This document shows positions 36,410-45,124 of a DNA stretch of 64,000 bases, piece after piece. The stretch is from Rhodococcus sp. P1Y (GTDB taxonomy: Bacteria > Actinomycetota > Actinomycetes > Mycobacteriales > Mycobacteriaceae): the NCBI RefSeq assembly GCF_003641205.1, contig NZ_CP032762.1, forward strand, positions 2,232,001 through 2,296,000, given 5' to 3'. The position numbers were made by a program, and so were the translations under genes. The stretch's first letter is position 1. Each line of letters opens with the position of its first letter. Under the pieces are notes generated by a model. That model did no database searches. It had not been told where the DNA came from and saw only the letters and a list, made by a program, of their open reading frames with translations.

Positions 36410-37660
36410 GTGGACGGTCGCACGCCACTCGTGCTCGTGTCCGGTTGGACGGGAGCCATGGACGATGTGGTGACGTCCCTACTGTCCGACGGAACCGTTG
36501 CGGTCCGTCACGATCTCAGCCGCGTGTACGAGGGGGTGGTCCGCAGGACGATCCTCGCTCCGGGCGAAGCTCCGCGCGAGACGATCCTCGAACTCGCGCA
36601 CGGGTGCGTCTCGTGCACTCTGCGTGAGGACTTGTTACCGCTGCTGCGGAAGCTGGCCCACCGGAGTTCGGTGAATCGAATCGTGCTGGCGATGGACCCG
36701 GCACTCGAGCCCGAAGCGCTGTGTTGGGCAGTGGAGAACGTCATCGTCGCGGGCGTAGTTGGTCAGGTCGACGGCTCCGCCTCACGTGACGTCTCGATCA
36801 CGGCCGTCGTCGATTGCCTCGACGCGGCAACGTGGCTCACTGACGCCACCGGTGACGATGCGCTCGCCGACCGCGGCATCGTTGCCAGCGGCGACGACGA
36901 TCGAACCGTCGCTCAGGTCGTCGTCGGTCAGGTCGACTACGCCGATGCACTCGTCGTCAGCGCGGGACCGGACGTCGGCGGATGGGAGCGCGCGAAACTT
37001 GCCGCGGTGCTGTCGAGGTTGGCGCCGGGTGCACCCGTTGCCTGGGTCGGCCCAGGGGATGTGCTCGACATCGAAGCGCTCATCGCTGCAGTACCTTTCG
37101 ACGCGCGACGGGGCGAGGTCACCGACGCTCACTCACCGTTGCTTCGTGGTCAGCCACCACTCACCGCGGACTGCGGGGTGACGCTCGTCGAATTCGCCGC
37201 AGACCGACCCTTTCATCCCGAACGGTTGCACGAGGCCATCGACGTGTTGTTGGACGGTGTTGTGTCCGCGCGCGGACGTGCCTGGGTGGCAACGCAACCC
37301 GACGAAGCGCTGTGGATCGAATCGGCAGGCGGAGGGTTACGCGTCGCCAGCGCAGGCAAGTGGCTCGCGGCGATGGCTCCGCAGGAGCAGGACCGCGTCG
37401 ACACCTCCCGTCGAGCAATGGCTGCGCTTCGGTGGGACGAGACGTTCGGAGATCGTGACACCTCGCTCGTCGTACTCGTGCACGCCGCTGATCCGTCGGA
37501 GATCGATCGGACCCTGCGGTGGGCGCTCGTGTCCGACGACGAGATGAACGACCGCGACGCATGGGCGCAGTGGAACGATCCGTTCGGCCAATGGCACGAA
37601 GACCCATGTGAGACATCAGAATCCCCATATCAGGACACCCGGCGAGAGGCTCAGGAATGA
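36410..37660 (+). CDS. mrf: MRF, COG0523/CobW-type ribosome hibernation factor-recruiting protein
   Basis: 416 residues, GTG start. It is related to COG0523 metal GTPases and keeps a cysteine pair in [11 protein letters not shown], like the family's CxCC metal motif. The P-loop is degenerate: [11 protein letters not shown] stands where GxxGxGK(S/T) is expected. In mycobacteria, MRF encoded with the C-minus ribosomal genes recruits the hibernation factor to zinc-depleted ribosomes; the context here is the same. Overlaps rpmE by 4 bases. GTP hydrolysis is doubtful given the missing lysine. Confidence 0.85.
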   Translation: MDGRTPLVLVSGWTGAMDDVVTSLLSDGTVAVRHDLSRVYEGVVRRTILAPGEAPRETILELAHGCVSCTLREDLLPLLRKLAHRSSVNRIVLAMDPALEPEALCWAVENVIVAGVVGQVDGSASRDVSITAVVDCLDAATWLTDATGDDALADRGIVASGDDDRTVAQVVVGQVDYADALVVSAGPDVGGWERAKLAAVLSRLAPGAPVAWVGPGDVLDIEALIAAVPFDARRGEVTDAHSPLLRGQPPLTADCGVTLVEFAADRPFHPERLHEAIDVLLDGVVSARGRAWVATQPDEALWIESAGGGLRVASAGKWLAAMAPQEQDRVDTSRRAMAALRWDETFGDRDTSLVVLVHAADPSEIDRTLRWALVSDDEMNDRDAWAQWNDPFGQWHEDPCETSESPYQDTRREAQE

Positions 37661-37917
37661 AACAAGGAATACACCCCGACTACCACCCGGTGGTCTTCCA
37701 GGACGCAGGCACGGGAACGCAGTTCCTCACCCGCTCCACCATCACCGCGACCCGCGAGGTGCAGTGGGAGGACGGCAACACGTACCCACTCGTCATCGTC
37801 GACGTGACCAGCGAATCGCACCCTTTCTGGACCGGTGCCACTCGCATCATGGATACCCAGGGTCGCGTCGAGAAGTTCGAGAAGCGCTACGGGCGCCGCA
37901 CCCGGAAGGAAAGCTGA
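37657..37917 (+). CDS. rpmE: Ribosomal protein L31 type B (zinc-independent)
   Basis: 86 residues ([29 protein letters not shown], ending [12 protein letters not shown]). The length and absence of the CxxC pair mark it as type B. The ATG overlaps the end of mrf, and rpmF follows after 3 bases. Confidence 0.95.
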   Translation: MKQGIHPDYHPVVFQDAGTGTQFLTRSTITATREVQWEDGNTYPLVIVDVTSESHPFWTGATRIMDTQGRVEKFEKRYGRRTRKES

Positions 37918-37920
37918 GTC

Positions 37921-38088
37921 ATGGCCGTCCCGAAACGGAAGATGTCGCGTTCCAATACTCGTAGTCGCCGCGCGCAGTGGAAGGCCACGGCTCCCGATTT
38001 GGTGACCGTCCGCGTCGGTGGACAGGAGTTCCGGGTGCCTCGCCGGCTCGTCAAGGCTGTGCAGACGGGCGTATACGACCCGAGCTAG
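37921..38088 (+). CDS. rpmF: Ribosomal protein L32
   Basis: 55 residues ([27 protein letters not shown], then [19 protein letters not shown]). No cysteines, as in the only L32 I recall from M. tuberculosis (Rv0979A). It starts 3 bases after rpmE, so it is apparently read from the Zur-controlled promoter or from an internal one not seen. A 24-bp stem palindrome follows. Confidence 0.95.
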   Translation: MAVPKRKMSRSNTRSRRAQWKATAPDLVTVRVGGQEFRVPRRLVKAVQTGVYDPS

Positions 38089-38097
38089 TCCGCTTCT

Positions 38098-38161
38098 CCG
38101 CCGAGATCGAAGTTGTGTCCGTATTTTCCGCGTTTTCCGGACATAACTTCGATCTCGGCGG
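38098..38161. repeat. 24-bp stem palindrome after rpmF
   Basis: 38098-38121 pairs with 38138-38161 with one mismatch. Left arm ends GAAGTTGTGTCCG and right-arm complement GAAGTTATGTCCG, so the arms differ by a G/A exactly as in the 3013-3168 repeats. It ends 16 bases before the start of the next gene. Confidence 0.93.
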
Positions 38162-38177
38162 TTGTACGTTTGTTTTC

Positions 38178-39239
38178 ATGACCGAGCCCTCCGTCAAGGA
38201 CGTCAAGCGCTGGCGCAGGTACCTGGCCGACGAACGGGCAGAGGCCGCGGTCTACCGCGATCTGGCCGGGCGTCGCACCGGTGAGGAGCGGGAGATATTG
38301 CTCGCTCTGGCCGACGCCGAGGGCCGTCACGAAGAACATTGGCGACGGGCACTCGGTGATCGCGTAGGAATGCCGCTCAAAGGCAGTGCCCGCACCCGGC
38401 TCCTCGGTCTGCTTGCTCGACGCTTCGGATCGGTGTTCGTGCTCGCACTTGCGCAGCGCGCCGAGACTCGTAGTCCCTACACCTCGGAGTCCGGTGCTAC
38501 CGAGGCCATGATCGCCGACGAGCAGATCCACGCCGAAGTCGTGCGAGGGCTCGCCACCCGTGGGCGAAACCGACTGTCCGGCAACTTCAGAGCCGCGGTC
38601 TTCGGAGCCAACGACGGGCTCGTCAGCAACCTCGCGCTCGTGCTCGGGATCAGCGGCAGCGGAGTGTCCAACCACATCATCCTGGTCACAGGCCTGGCAG
38701 GTCTGCTAGCCGGAGCTTTGTCCATGGGAGCAGGCGAGTACGTATCCGTCCGTTCCCAGCGTGAGTTGCTCGAGGCGTCGTCACCCGCGGGTTCGGCGCG
38801 CGAGGCTGTGAGGCACCTCGATGTCGACGCCAACGAACTAGCCCTGGTGTATCGAGCCCGCGGCATGTCAGCCGAAGAAGCCGAGCTCAAAGCGTCGGGA
38901 GTGCTGGGGCGCATCGCGCCGGACGACCCCATGGAAACCGATCCCGAGACGCACGAATCCGTCGGGACCGGCATCGGCGCGGCCTTGGCGAGCTTCTGTT
39001 TCTTCGCGTCCGGCGCAGTGATACCCGTGTTGCCCTACCTCGCCGGCTTGGAAGGTGTTGTAGCGCTGGTGGTTGCTGCAGTCCTCGTCGGCATCGCGTT
39101 GATCGGAACCGGGCTGGTGGTCGGGCTGCTCAGCGGCGGACCTCCCGTTCGTCGCGCACTGCGCCAGCTCGCCATCGGCTACGGGGCGGCGGGTGCGACG
39201 TATCTGCTGGGTGCGCTCTTCGGCAGCGGCGGGATCTGA
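38178..39239 (+). CDS. VIT1/CCC1-type iron-manganese transporter with ferritin-like N-domain
   Basis: 353 residues. The N-terminal part (about 1-140) is a rubrerythrin/ferritin-like helical domain with spaced Glu and His (EAAVYRDLAGRRTGEER, EGRHEEHW, ADEQIHAEVVRGL). The C-terminal part is the VIT1 membrane domain with about five segments (FRAAVFGANDGLVSNLALVLGI, LSMGAGEYVSVRSQRELL). Such proteins move Fe(II) or Mn(II) across the membrane. The ATG at 38178 lies 16 bases beyond the hairpin, leaving little 5' leader. Confidence 0.9.
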   Translation: MTEPSVKDVKRWRRYLADERAEAAVYRDLAGRRTGEEREILLALADAEGRHEEHWRRALGDRVGMPLKGSARTRLLGLLARRFGSVFVLALAQRAETRSPYTSESGATEAMIADEQIHAEVVRGLATRGRNRLSGNFRAAVFGANDGLVSNLALVLGISGSGVSNHIILVTGLAGLLAGALSMGAGEYVSVRSQRELLEASSPAGSAREAVRHLDVDANELALVYRARGMSAEEAELKASGVLGRIAPDDPMETDPETHESVGTGIGAALASFCFFASGAVIPVLPYLAGLEGVVALVVAAVLVGIALIGTGLVVGLLSGGPPVRRALRQLAIGYGAAGATYLLGALFGSGGI

Positions 39240-39285
39240 GAAAATCAGCGGCGTTTCCACAACGCGCCGCGTTAGTGTGTCAGGC

Positions 39286-40440
39286 ATGTCGATTCTCTCC
39301 CGTTCGCTCGTTGCCGCAGTGTCGGTGGTATCCCTGACGCTCGGTGCTACCGCGCTGAGCGTGTCGGTCGCGACCGCGGACGAGGTGGATACGACGCCGG
39401 GCACCGTCGTCGACGTGGAAGAACTGGCACCGGGCCTCGTCCTTCCCGGCGCCGCGGATGCCAAGCGGATCACATACTGGACAACTGGATTCGACGGTAA
39501 GCCCGCGCTGAGCACCGGCGCATTCTTCGTCCCCGAAGGTGAAGCACCAGAGGGCGGTTGGCCCGTCCTCGGGTGGGCACACGGAACGTCCGGATTGGGC
39601 GACGACTGTGCTCCCAGTCTGGTCGGCCCCGCCGATGCGGGTCGGGACCGTCAGTACCTCGGGACCTGGCTCGATCAGGGCTACGCGATCGCCGCGACGG
39701 ATTACGCGGGCCTCGGCACGCCCGGCCTGATGCCGTATCTCGACGGGAAGGCATCGGCGCACAGTGTGGTCGACTCGGTGAAAGCCTCACGCGAGGTCGA
39801 CGCCTCGCTGTCGAACAAGTGGGTGGTCATCGGCCAGTCCCAAGGCGGCGGCGCGGCCATCACCACGGCCAGATACGCAACGGAATTCGGTGGCTCCGAG
39901 CTGGATTACCGAGGAGCCGTCGGGACCGGTGTTCCGGCGAACATCGAGCTTGCCTTGCTGCCTCTCGGTCCGGGTGTGCTTCCCGTCGCCGCAGGTAAAG
40001 GGTTGACGACGTATCTGCTGTACATCCTGGCCGGGCTGCGATACGCGCATCCGGAGATCGATCTGAATTCTTACCTCACCGAGCAGGGGAGACAACTCGT
40101 CGACCGCGCGGAAACGGTCTGTGTGCTGGATGCCGAGGAAGAATTTGCTGGAACGATCTCCGGTGATCTGTTCAGCAGACCGCTGAACCAGATTCCGAAC
40201 TTCTACGGATTGTTAAACGACTACATGGGCGTTCCCACCTCGGGCTACGACCGACCGCTGTTCATCGGGCAAGGTCTGACGGACACCGATGTTCCCGCGC
40301 CTGCTGCACTTTCGTTGGTAGCTCAGCTGAAAGCCAACGGTCAGGACGTCACGTTGCACACCTATCCCACCGATCACAGCGGTGCACTACTTCAGTCACG
40401 GGTGGATTCCATTCCGTTCGTGAAGCAACTCTTCGAATAG
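39286..40440 (+). CDS. Secreted lipase/esterase (alpha/beta hydrolase, LIP family)
   Basis: 384 residues. A signal peptide ends near ATADE (about residue 33). The hydrolase shows GWAHGTSGLGDDCAPS and the nucleophile elbow in VIGQSQGGGAA. A C-terminal YPTDHSGAL contains the probable catalytic histidine and FIGQGLTDTDVPAP the acid region. It resembles the secretory lipase family found in Rhodococcus and Candida. Probable role: triglyceride or ester hydrolysis outside the membrane. Confidence 0.85.
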   Translation: MSILSRSLVAAVSVVSLTLGATALSVSVATADEVDTTPGTVVDVEELAPGLVLPGAADAKRITYWTTGFDGKPALSTGAFFVPEGEAPEGGWPVLGWAHGTSGLGDDCAPSLVGPADAGRDRQYLGTWLDQGYAIAATDYAGLGTPGLMPYLDGKASAHSVVDSVKASREVDASLSNKWVVIGQSQGGGAAITTARYATEFGGSELDYRGAVGTGVPANIELALLPLGPGVLPVAAGKGLTTYLLYILAGLRYAHPEIDLNSYLTEQGRQLVDRAETVCVLDAEEEFAGTISGDLFSRPLNQIPNFYGLLNDYMGVPTSGYDRPLFIGQGLTDTDVPAPAALSLVAQLKANGQDVTLHTYPTDHSGALLQSRVDSIPFVKQLFE

Positions 40441-40618
40441 CGCCTCATCTTGGGAGCCGTGACCTACTTGGCGGGTTAGATCACAAGCACCGCAACGTTT
40501 TTTGCGATAGTTCGGTCTGCCGATCATGTCGGACCACTCTCTTAGGGTTCGTCTCACCAGCGTCCACATAGGGCGCAGCCGTCCTAGACGGTGGGGCCAA
40601 ACCATCGGGAGTGTTGCA

Positions 40619-41422
40619 ATGCCAATCATTGATTTGACTAGGGAAGACCACGCCTACTTCTTTGGGCTTTTTCAAACAGATGGTCACCTCCAGGGCGGGA
40701 CTGGGCAGAAGGGCAAAGCTACGATCGAGTTGGGCGCGAGAGATGTTGAGCTTTTGTTGCAACTCCCGGCTCTTTTTCCAGGCTTGAACTCGACGATATC
40801 GACTCGTACACGATCAACGAACTTCGTCGACGTCTATACGAGCGCGACGTGGCGAATTTGCAACCTCGGATTCCGGCGCGAACTCGAGCATTGCGGTGTC
40901 CCTGTCGGGCGCAAGTCGAGGGATGTGGGACTGCCTAGTGGTCCGTTTCATGAACGGGGCTATTTTCGTGGACTGTTAGACGGAGATGGCAGTGTCGGTT
41001 TCACACGGACAGGCCTGCCCTTTGTCAGCTTTGTCACGGCATCGTCGCACCTGGCAGATTACTTCTGCGTGACCGTCGAGGCGATCACAGGCGCGGTGCG
41101 CACCGCGAAACGCAACACCAGAGACAACGTCTTCAATTTGATGGTTGCGAGTGACCCGGCCGCGAAACTTGCTGGATGGGCCTATCCGCCCGGATGTTTA
41201 GCTTTGGACCGCAAGCGTTTGGCAGCGACGGATGTTTCGCGATGGGGTAGGCCGGCGGGTATGCGGGCTTACCCAATCCTTGGCCGACGACCGTGGACGG
41301 CAGAGGAAGATGTGATCGTGGGGTCAACGTCTATTCGGGGTGCAGCTCAACATTTAGGCCGAACAGAACGATCTATCCAGCTTCGTCGCTGGCGCCTGCG
41401 GAACGCACTCCGCGGAACGTAG
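40619..41422 (+). CDS. Free-standing LAGLIDADG homing endonuclease with C-terminal SANT/HTH-like domain
   Basis: 267 residues. Two LAGLIDADG motifs are present: AYFFGLFQTDG (about residues 12-22) and GYFRGLLDGDG (about 114-124), each with the acidic residue needed for cleavage, so one chain can form the complete active site. Residues about 228-265 (RPWTAEEDVIVGSTSIRGAAQHLGRTERSIQLRRW) look like a SANT/helix-turn-helix DNA-binding tail. I chose the ATG at 40619 with GGGAG 11 bases upstream. Base composition is lower in GC than the neighbours. There are no intein splicing blocks. It lies next to an rtcB-like remnant. Confidence 0.8.
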   Translation: MPIIDLTREDHAYFFGLFQTDGHLQGGTGQKGKATIELGARDVELLLQLPALFPGLNSTISTRTRSTNFVDVYTSATWRICNLGFRRELEHCGVPVGRKSRDVGLPSGPFHERGYFRGLLDGDGSVGFTRTGLPFVSFVTASSHLADYFCVTVEAITGAVRTAKRNTRDNVFNLMVASDPAAKLAGWAYPPGCLALDRKRLAATDVSRWGRPAGMRAYPILGRRPWTAEEDVIVGSTSIRGAAQHLGRTERSIQLRRWRLRNALRGT

Positions 41423-41434
41423 TTCAGTTAGAAA

Positions 41435-41593
41435 ACCGAAGTACTTGCTGTCCCTGGCTTTCCTGAAGGAGTTAAGCTCGTCGAGTAGATTCCGAACGCA
41501 TACACGTCGATCGACACTGTGTTGGCCGACGCCGTTGACCTGGTGACGATCGAGCACGAGTTGCGTCAGATCCTCAACGTCAAGGGGACGTGA
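41435..41593 (+). pseudogene. Remnant of an rtcB-like RNA ligase gene (C-terminal end)
   Basis: Reading this stretch in one frame gives PGFPEGVKLVE, a TAG stop, then IPNAYTSIDTVLADAVDL continuing to ELRQILNVKGT and a TGA. The pattern (AYxxIDxVxxxxxDLVxxxHxLRQxxxVKG) is how RtcB proteins end. The TAG at 41486-41488 could be GAG changed by one base. No upstream RtcB sequence is seen before the endonuclease gene. Homology is judged by eye from the family's C-terminal pattern. Confidence 0.5.
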
Positions 41594-41597
41594 CCGC

Positions 41598-41643
41598 CAG
41601 TGGCACGGATAAGCGCCAGGAAGCGCACTTATCCGTGCCACTG
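41598..41643. repeat. 16-bp stem palindrome after the rtcB remnant
   Basis: CAGTGGCACGGATAAG (41598-41613) is the perfect reverse complement of 41628-41643. It begins 4 bases after the remnant's stop, the usual place for a terminator, suggesting that the remnant was once the end of a transcribed gene. Confidence 0.88.
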
Positions 41644-41681
41644 GGCCGCAACAGACCATCCGGTATGAGAGAGTCGAAAGC

Positions 41682-42137
41682 ATGGACGATCTGCAACCGA
41701 TGCGGCCTGTGAGTGTGCAACCGGACGAGCGACAGGCCGCGCCGATGTGGAAGCGTGTGTCAGCTTATGGCTTCGTTGCGTTGGTCGGCCTGATGGCGTT
41801 CTTGGTCGACAATGGCTCACCGTGGACGATTTCGATCGGTGTCGCGGTGTCGGTCTCGGGCGCGGTCTTGTTTGCTCTGTCGTGTCGTAGAACGTTCGAC
41901 GAACACACAGGGGTTCGCATTCCGTGGATTGGACCGCCGCCGAACAGTCCACGCAGACAGGATTTGCTGAGCGACGTGGGCGCGCCGCTCGCCCTGTTCG
42001 GAGCGCTCCTCGCAGCCGGGAACTCCTCGATTCCGTGGCCGGTGGCGCTGCCTGTGGTCATTTTCGTTTTCGTTGGATCGACAGTGTGCGCGTTCGCGGT
42101 GCACAACCGCAGGGTCACAACCACTTCTGACGCTTGA
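41682..42137 (+). CDS. Small membrane protein, function unknown
   Basis: 151 residues with four hydrophobic segments in two pairs (VSAYGFVALVGLMAFLVD, ISIGVAVSVSGAVLFALSC; LSDVGAPLALFGALLAAG, WPVALPVVIFVFVGSTVCAFAV). No family recognised. Its last 23 bases overlap the 3' end of the convergent corA gene. Confidence 0.6.
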   Translation: MDDLQPMRPVSVQPDERQAAPMWKRVSAYGFVALVGLMAFLVDNGSPWTISIGVAVSVSGAVLFALSCRRTFDEHTGVRIPWIGPPPNSPRRQDLLSDVGAPLALFGALLAAGNSSIPWPVALPVVIFVFVGSTVCAFAVHNRRVTTTSDA

Positions 42138-43143
42138 ACACGGTGTAGAGAACGCTCGAGCAGAACACCATCGCGAGGATGGCGAGCGGATAACCTAGGT
42201 GCCATTTGAGTTCCGGCATGTCCTCGAAGTTCATGCCGTAGATCGCGGCTATCAACGACGGCGCGAAAAGTATTGCACCCCAGGACGAGATCTTCTTGAC
42301 CTGCTCGTTCTGATCCAACGAAACTTGGGTCATCGCGCGCATCTCTTCGTTCTGCTGCTGCGCGACGAGGGTTGCGTTGACGGACAACGCATTTTGTAGG
42401 TTCACTCGGAACGCCTCGACGCGCTCGGCGATCCGCACGCAGTGATCGAGGACGTCCCGCAGGTTTCGCTGCAGTTCGATGTCGACGTCGTACTTGTCCC
42501 CGCCGCGTTTGAGCTGTTCGATCATCGCGACGAGCGGCCCGGTTGCCCGCTCGAACTCGGTGACCTCACGAGAGAGCGTGTAGATCCGCTTGGAGACCGC
42601 AGGGTCGCGTGAGAAGAGCTGATCCTCGATCTCGTCGATGTCGTTCTGCAGGCCCTCGACGACGGGTTCGTACTCGTCGACGGTCTGGTCGAGGATGGCG
42701 TACAGGACCGCTTCGGTTCCCAGCTTCAGCAGTTCCGGTGTGTCTTCGAGGCGCTTGCGGACGACGTGCAGTTCACGCCTCTCGGCGTGCCTGATCGTGA
42801 CGACGAACTGTGGGCCGACGAAGACGTGGAGTTCACCGAACTCGACTTTCTCGGTCTCGTCGATGTAGCGGGCCGGTCTCAACACCACGAACAGCTGGTC
42901 GCCGTAGCGTTCCAGTTTGGGGCGCTGATGCACCTCGATGGCGTCCTCGACTGCGAGCCGGTGGAGACCGAACTCGGCTGCGACCGAGTTGATCTCGTCG
43001 GTATCGGGTCGATACAAGCCGATCCACGCCATACCGTGGTGTTCGCGAACTGCCTCGTAGGTGCTCTCGAGGGTGTCGGGTGTGATGGTTCGTTTGCCGT
43101 CGACGTAGACAGCGTTGTCGACGATCGTCAACGTGGCACCCAA
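42115..43143 (-). CDS. corA: CorA-type magnesium/cobalt transporter
   Basis: 342 residues. A large N-terminal cytoplasmic domain and long helix are followed by two C-terminal membrane segments. The signature [11 protein letters not shown] between them contains the GMN selectivity motif. The protein ends in a basic RQKWL tail facing the cytoplasm. It imports Mg(II) or Co(II). It stands alone, convergent with the small membrane protein gene. Confidence 0.95.
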   Translation of the reverse strand: MGATLTIVDNAVYVDGKRTITPDTLESTYEAVREHHGMAWIGLYRPDTDEINSVAAEFGLHRLAVEDAIEVHQRPKLERYGDQLFVVLRPARYIDETEKVEFGELHVFVGPQFVVTIRHAERRELHVVRKRLEDTPELLKLGTEAVLYAILDQTVDEYEPVVEGLQNDIDEIEDQLFSRDPAVSKRIYTLSREVTEFERATGPLVAMIEQLKRGGDKYDVDIELQRNLRDVLDHCVRIAERVEAFRVNLQNALSVNATLVAQQQNEEMRAMTQVSLDQNEQVKKISSWGAILFAPSLIAAIYGMNFEDMPELKWHLGYPLAILAMVFCSSVLYTVFKRQKWL

Positions 43144-43208
43144 CCTCTCGCGTAGAAGTCCAACGACGAAAGCCTGCCAGATTGGTCTTACGTATGGACA
43201 ATGGGTGC

Positions 43209-43643
43209 ATGGATCAGCGCGTTCATTTTCTTACGCTCGCGACCCCTGACCTCGACAGCTCGCGTGCGTTCTACAAGGGCGGCCTCGGGTGGACACCACT
43301 GCTCGACGTGCCGGGCGAGATCATCTTCTTCCAGATCGGGCCTGGCCTGGTTCTCGGCTTGTTCGACGCGCAGAAGTTCACCGCAGACCTGGGACACGAG
43401 GGCGAACCCGCAACCGTCGGCGGTCTGACGCTGTCGCACAACGTCGATTCGCCTGCCGAGGTGGATTCTGCGATGGAGGCTGCCGTCGGTGCCGGTGCGA
43501 CGGTGATCAAACCGCCACAGAAGGCGGAGTTCGGCGGCTACCACGGGCACTTCGCGGACCCCAACGGCCTTATCTGGGAGGTCTGTCACAACCCAGGGTG
43601 GAGCGTCGACGACGACGGAACCGTCAGGTTGGCCGAGCTGTAG
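43209..43643 (+). CDS. VOC-family (glyoxalase/dioxygenase-fold) protein
   Basis: 144 residues, one pair of beta-alpha-beta-beta-beta modules: [26 protein letters not shown], then [23 protein letters not shown] with the family's conserved acidic residue near the end. Substrate unknown. I took the ATG of MDQRVHF at 43209; in-frame starts lie at 43182 (TTG) and 43194 (ATG). Confidence 0.85.
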   Translation: MDQRVHFLTLATPDLDSSRAFYKGGLGWTPLLDVPGEIIFFQIGPGLVLGLFDAQKFTADLGHEGEPATVGGLTLSHNVDSPAEVDSAMEAAVGAGATVIKPPQKAEFGGYHGHFADPNGLIWEVCHNPGWSVDDDGTVRLAEL

Positions 43644-43763
43644 GTCCTTCCCGCGGTCGGGTTACGTTCCCGCTACCCCGATCGGAGGCGCGGGAACGCA
43701 AGGCGATCGCGGGAGCGATCGGAGCCGGTTGGCGCCACCGATGCCACGTGCGACCCTGTACCC

Positions 43764-44381
43764 GTGCTGGTCGATGTGCTGGGTTATGTGGGGATCGTGG
43801 CGTTCGCGGCGTCGGGTGCGCTCATCGGTGTGCGCAAGCGTCTGGACTTGTTCGGGGTCTGTGTCGTCGGGATCACCACGGGCATCGGCGGCGGCATCAT
43901 TCGCGACGTCCTGCTCGGCATTCATCCTCCGACCTCGCTGGATCAGTGGCCGAACCTGACCGTTGCGTTCATCACCTCACTCGTGGTTTTCCGTGCGCAT
44001 CCGATCATGAATCGCATCTGGCGTGGAGTGCTGCTGTTCGACGCGTTCGGGATGGGCCTGTTCGCGTCCACGGGCGCGACCATCGCGCTTGCTGCGGGCG
44101 GGAGCTCGCTGTCGGCGTGCCTGATCGGCGCGACCACGGCCGTCGCAGGTGGTGTCATCCGCGACATTCTCGTCAACGAGGTGCCGCTGCTGCTTCGCCG
44201 CGATCTGTACGCGGTGCCCGCACTGCTGGGCTCGTCGGTGGTCGCGATAGTGGAGGGAACGGGGTGGCCGGACAACGTCGGCCTGGTCATCGGCACTGTA
44301 GCGGCGACAGGTCTACGCGTGCTCGCTCTGTGGCGACGCTGGAATCTGCCCATCGCCAGACGATTGCCGGTTGACGATTAG
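43764..44381 (+). CDS. TRIC-type/UPF0126 cation channel protein
   Basis: 205 residues, GTG start. Two copies of a three-helix unit each contain the glycine-rich motif ([17 protein letters not shown] and [18 protein letters not shown]). A seventh hydrophobic segment is followed by a basic end. Bacterial members are monovalent-cation channels. It precedes mprA by 56 bases, with the TCTCAG repeat pair between. Confidence 0.85.
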   Translation: MLVDVLGYVGIVAFAASGALIGVRKRLDLFGVCVVGITTGIGGGIIRDVLLGIHPPTSLDQWPNLTVAFITSLVVFRAHPIMNRIWRGVLLFDAFGMGLFASTGATIALAAGGSSLSACLIGATTAVAGGVIRDILVNEVPLLLRRDLYAVPALLGSSVVAIVEGTGWPDNVGLVIGTVAATGLRVLALWRRWNLPIARRLPVDD

Positions 44382-44398
44382 GACACGCGGAGGACCCT

Positions 44399-44415
44399 TC
44401 TCAGACATATCTCAG
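44399..44415 (+). promoter_or_regulatory. TCTCAG-N5-TCTCAG direct repeat upstream of mprA
   Basis: Two TCTCAG hexamers 11 bases apart, about one helical turn. The same arrangement occurs upstream of pepD (46577-46593). MprA is known to bind paired direct repeats in front of mprA and pepD in mycobacteria, so this is probably its operator for autoregulation. Confidence 0.7.
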
Positions 44416-44437
44416 TCCGTCAGTCCAAACTAGGACA

Positions 44438-45124
44438 ATGCGCATTTTGGTTGTCGACGACGATCGAGCGGTTCGGGACTCGCTCAGGAGGTCTCTCACC
44501 TTCAACGGGTACACGGTGGAACTGGCGGTCGACGGGCTCGACGCCCTGGAGAAAGTCGCCGCGGCTCGCCCCGATGCTCTTGTTCTCGACGTCATGATGC
44601 CCAGGCTCGACGGGCTCGAAGTGTGCAGGCGGCTCCGAAGCACCGGCGACGATCTCCCCATCCTGGTCCTCACCGCCAGGGACTCGGTATCGGAACGTGT
44701 TGCCGGACTCGACGCCGGTGCAGACGACTATCTACCCAAACCCTTCGCGCTCGAAGAACTCCTCGCGAGGCTGCGTGCCCTTCTTCGGCGCACAGCCATG
44801 GACGCCGAGGGGGAGTCGGAGGCGCTCACGTTCGCCGATCTCTCGCTCGATCCGGTCACCCGTGAGGTGACCCGGGCGGAGCGCTCGATCAGCCTGACAC
44901 GCACCGAGTTCTCGCTGATGGAAATGCTGATGACGAACCCGCGCAGGGTGCTCACTCGTAGCCGAATCCTGGAAGAAGTGTGGGGATACGACTTTCCGAC
45001 TTCGGGGAACGCACTCGAGGTCTACGTCGGGTATCTGCGACGCAAGACCGAGGCCGAGGGTGAGTCTCGTCTGATCCACACCGTTCGCGGAGTGGGGTAC
45101 GTGCTGCGCGAGACGCCCCCGTGA
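44438..45124 (+). CDS. mprA: Response regulator MprA
   Basis: 228 residues of OmpR type. The receiver has the acceptor aspartate in [13 protein letters not shown] and the conserved lysine in [13 protein letters not shown]. The C-terminal winged helix includes [34 protein letters not shown]. Overlaps mprB by 4 bases, and pepD and moaB follow, as in M. tuberculosis (Rv0981-Rv0984), where the pathway answers envelope stress and controls sigE/sigB. Confidence 0.93.
   Translation: MRILVVDDDRAVRDSLRRSLTFNGYTVELAVDGLDALEKVAAARPDALVLDVMMPRLDGLEVCRRLRSTGDDLPILVLTARDSVSERVAGLDAGADDYLPKPFALEELLARLRALLRRTAMDAEGESEALTFADLSLDPVTREVTRAERSISLTRTEFSLMEMLMTNPRRVLTRSRILEEVWGYDFPTSGNALEVYVGYLRRKTEAEGESRLIHTVRGVGYVLRETPP

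Noticed and set aside
43660..43700. Palindrome after the VOC gene
   Set aside because: Only 9 bp of stem (CGTTCCCGC) with a 16-base loop; weaker than the other palindromes and not counted with them.
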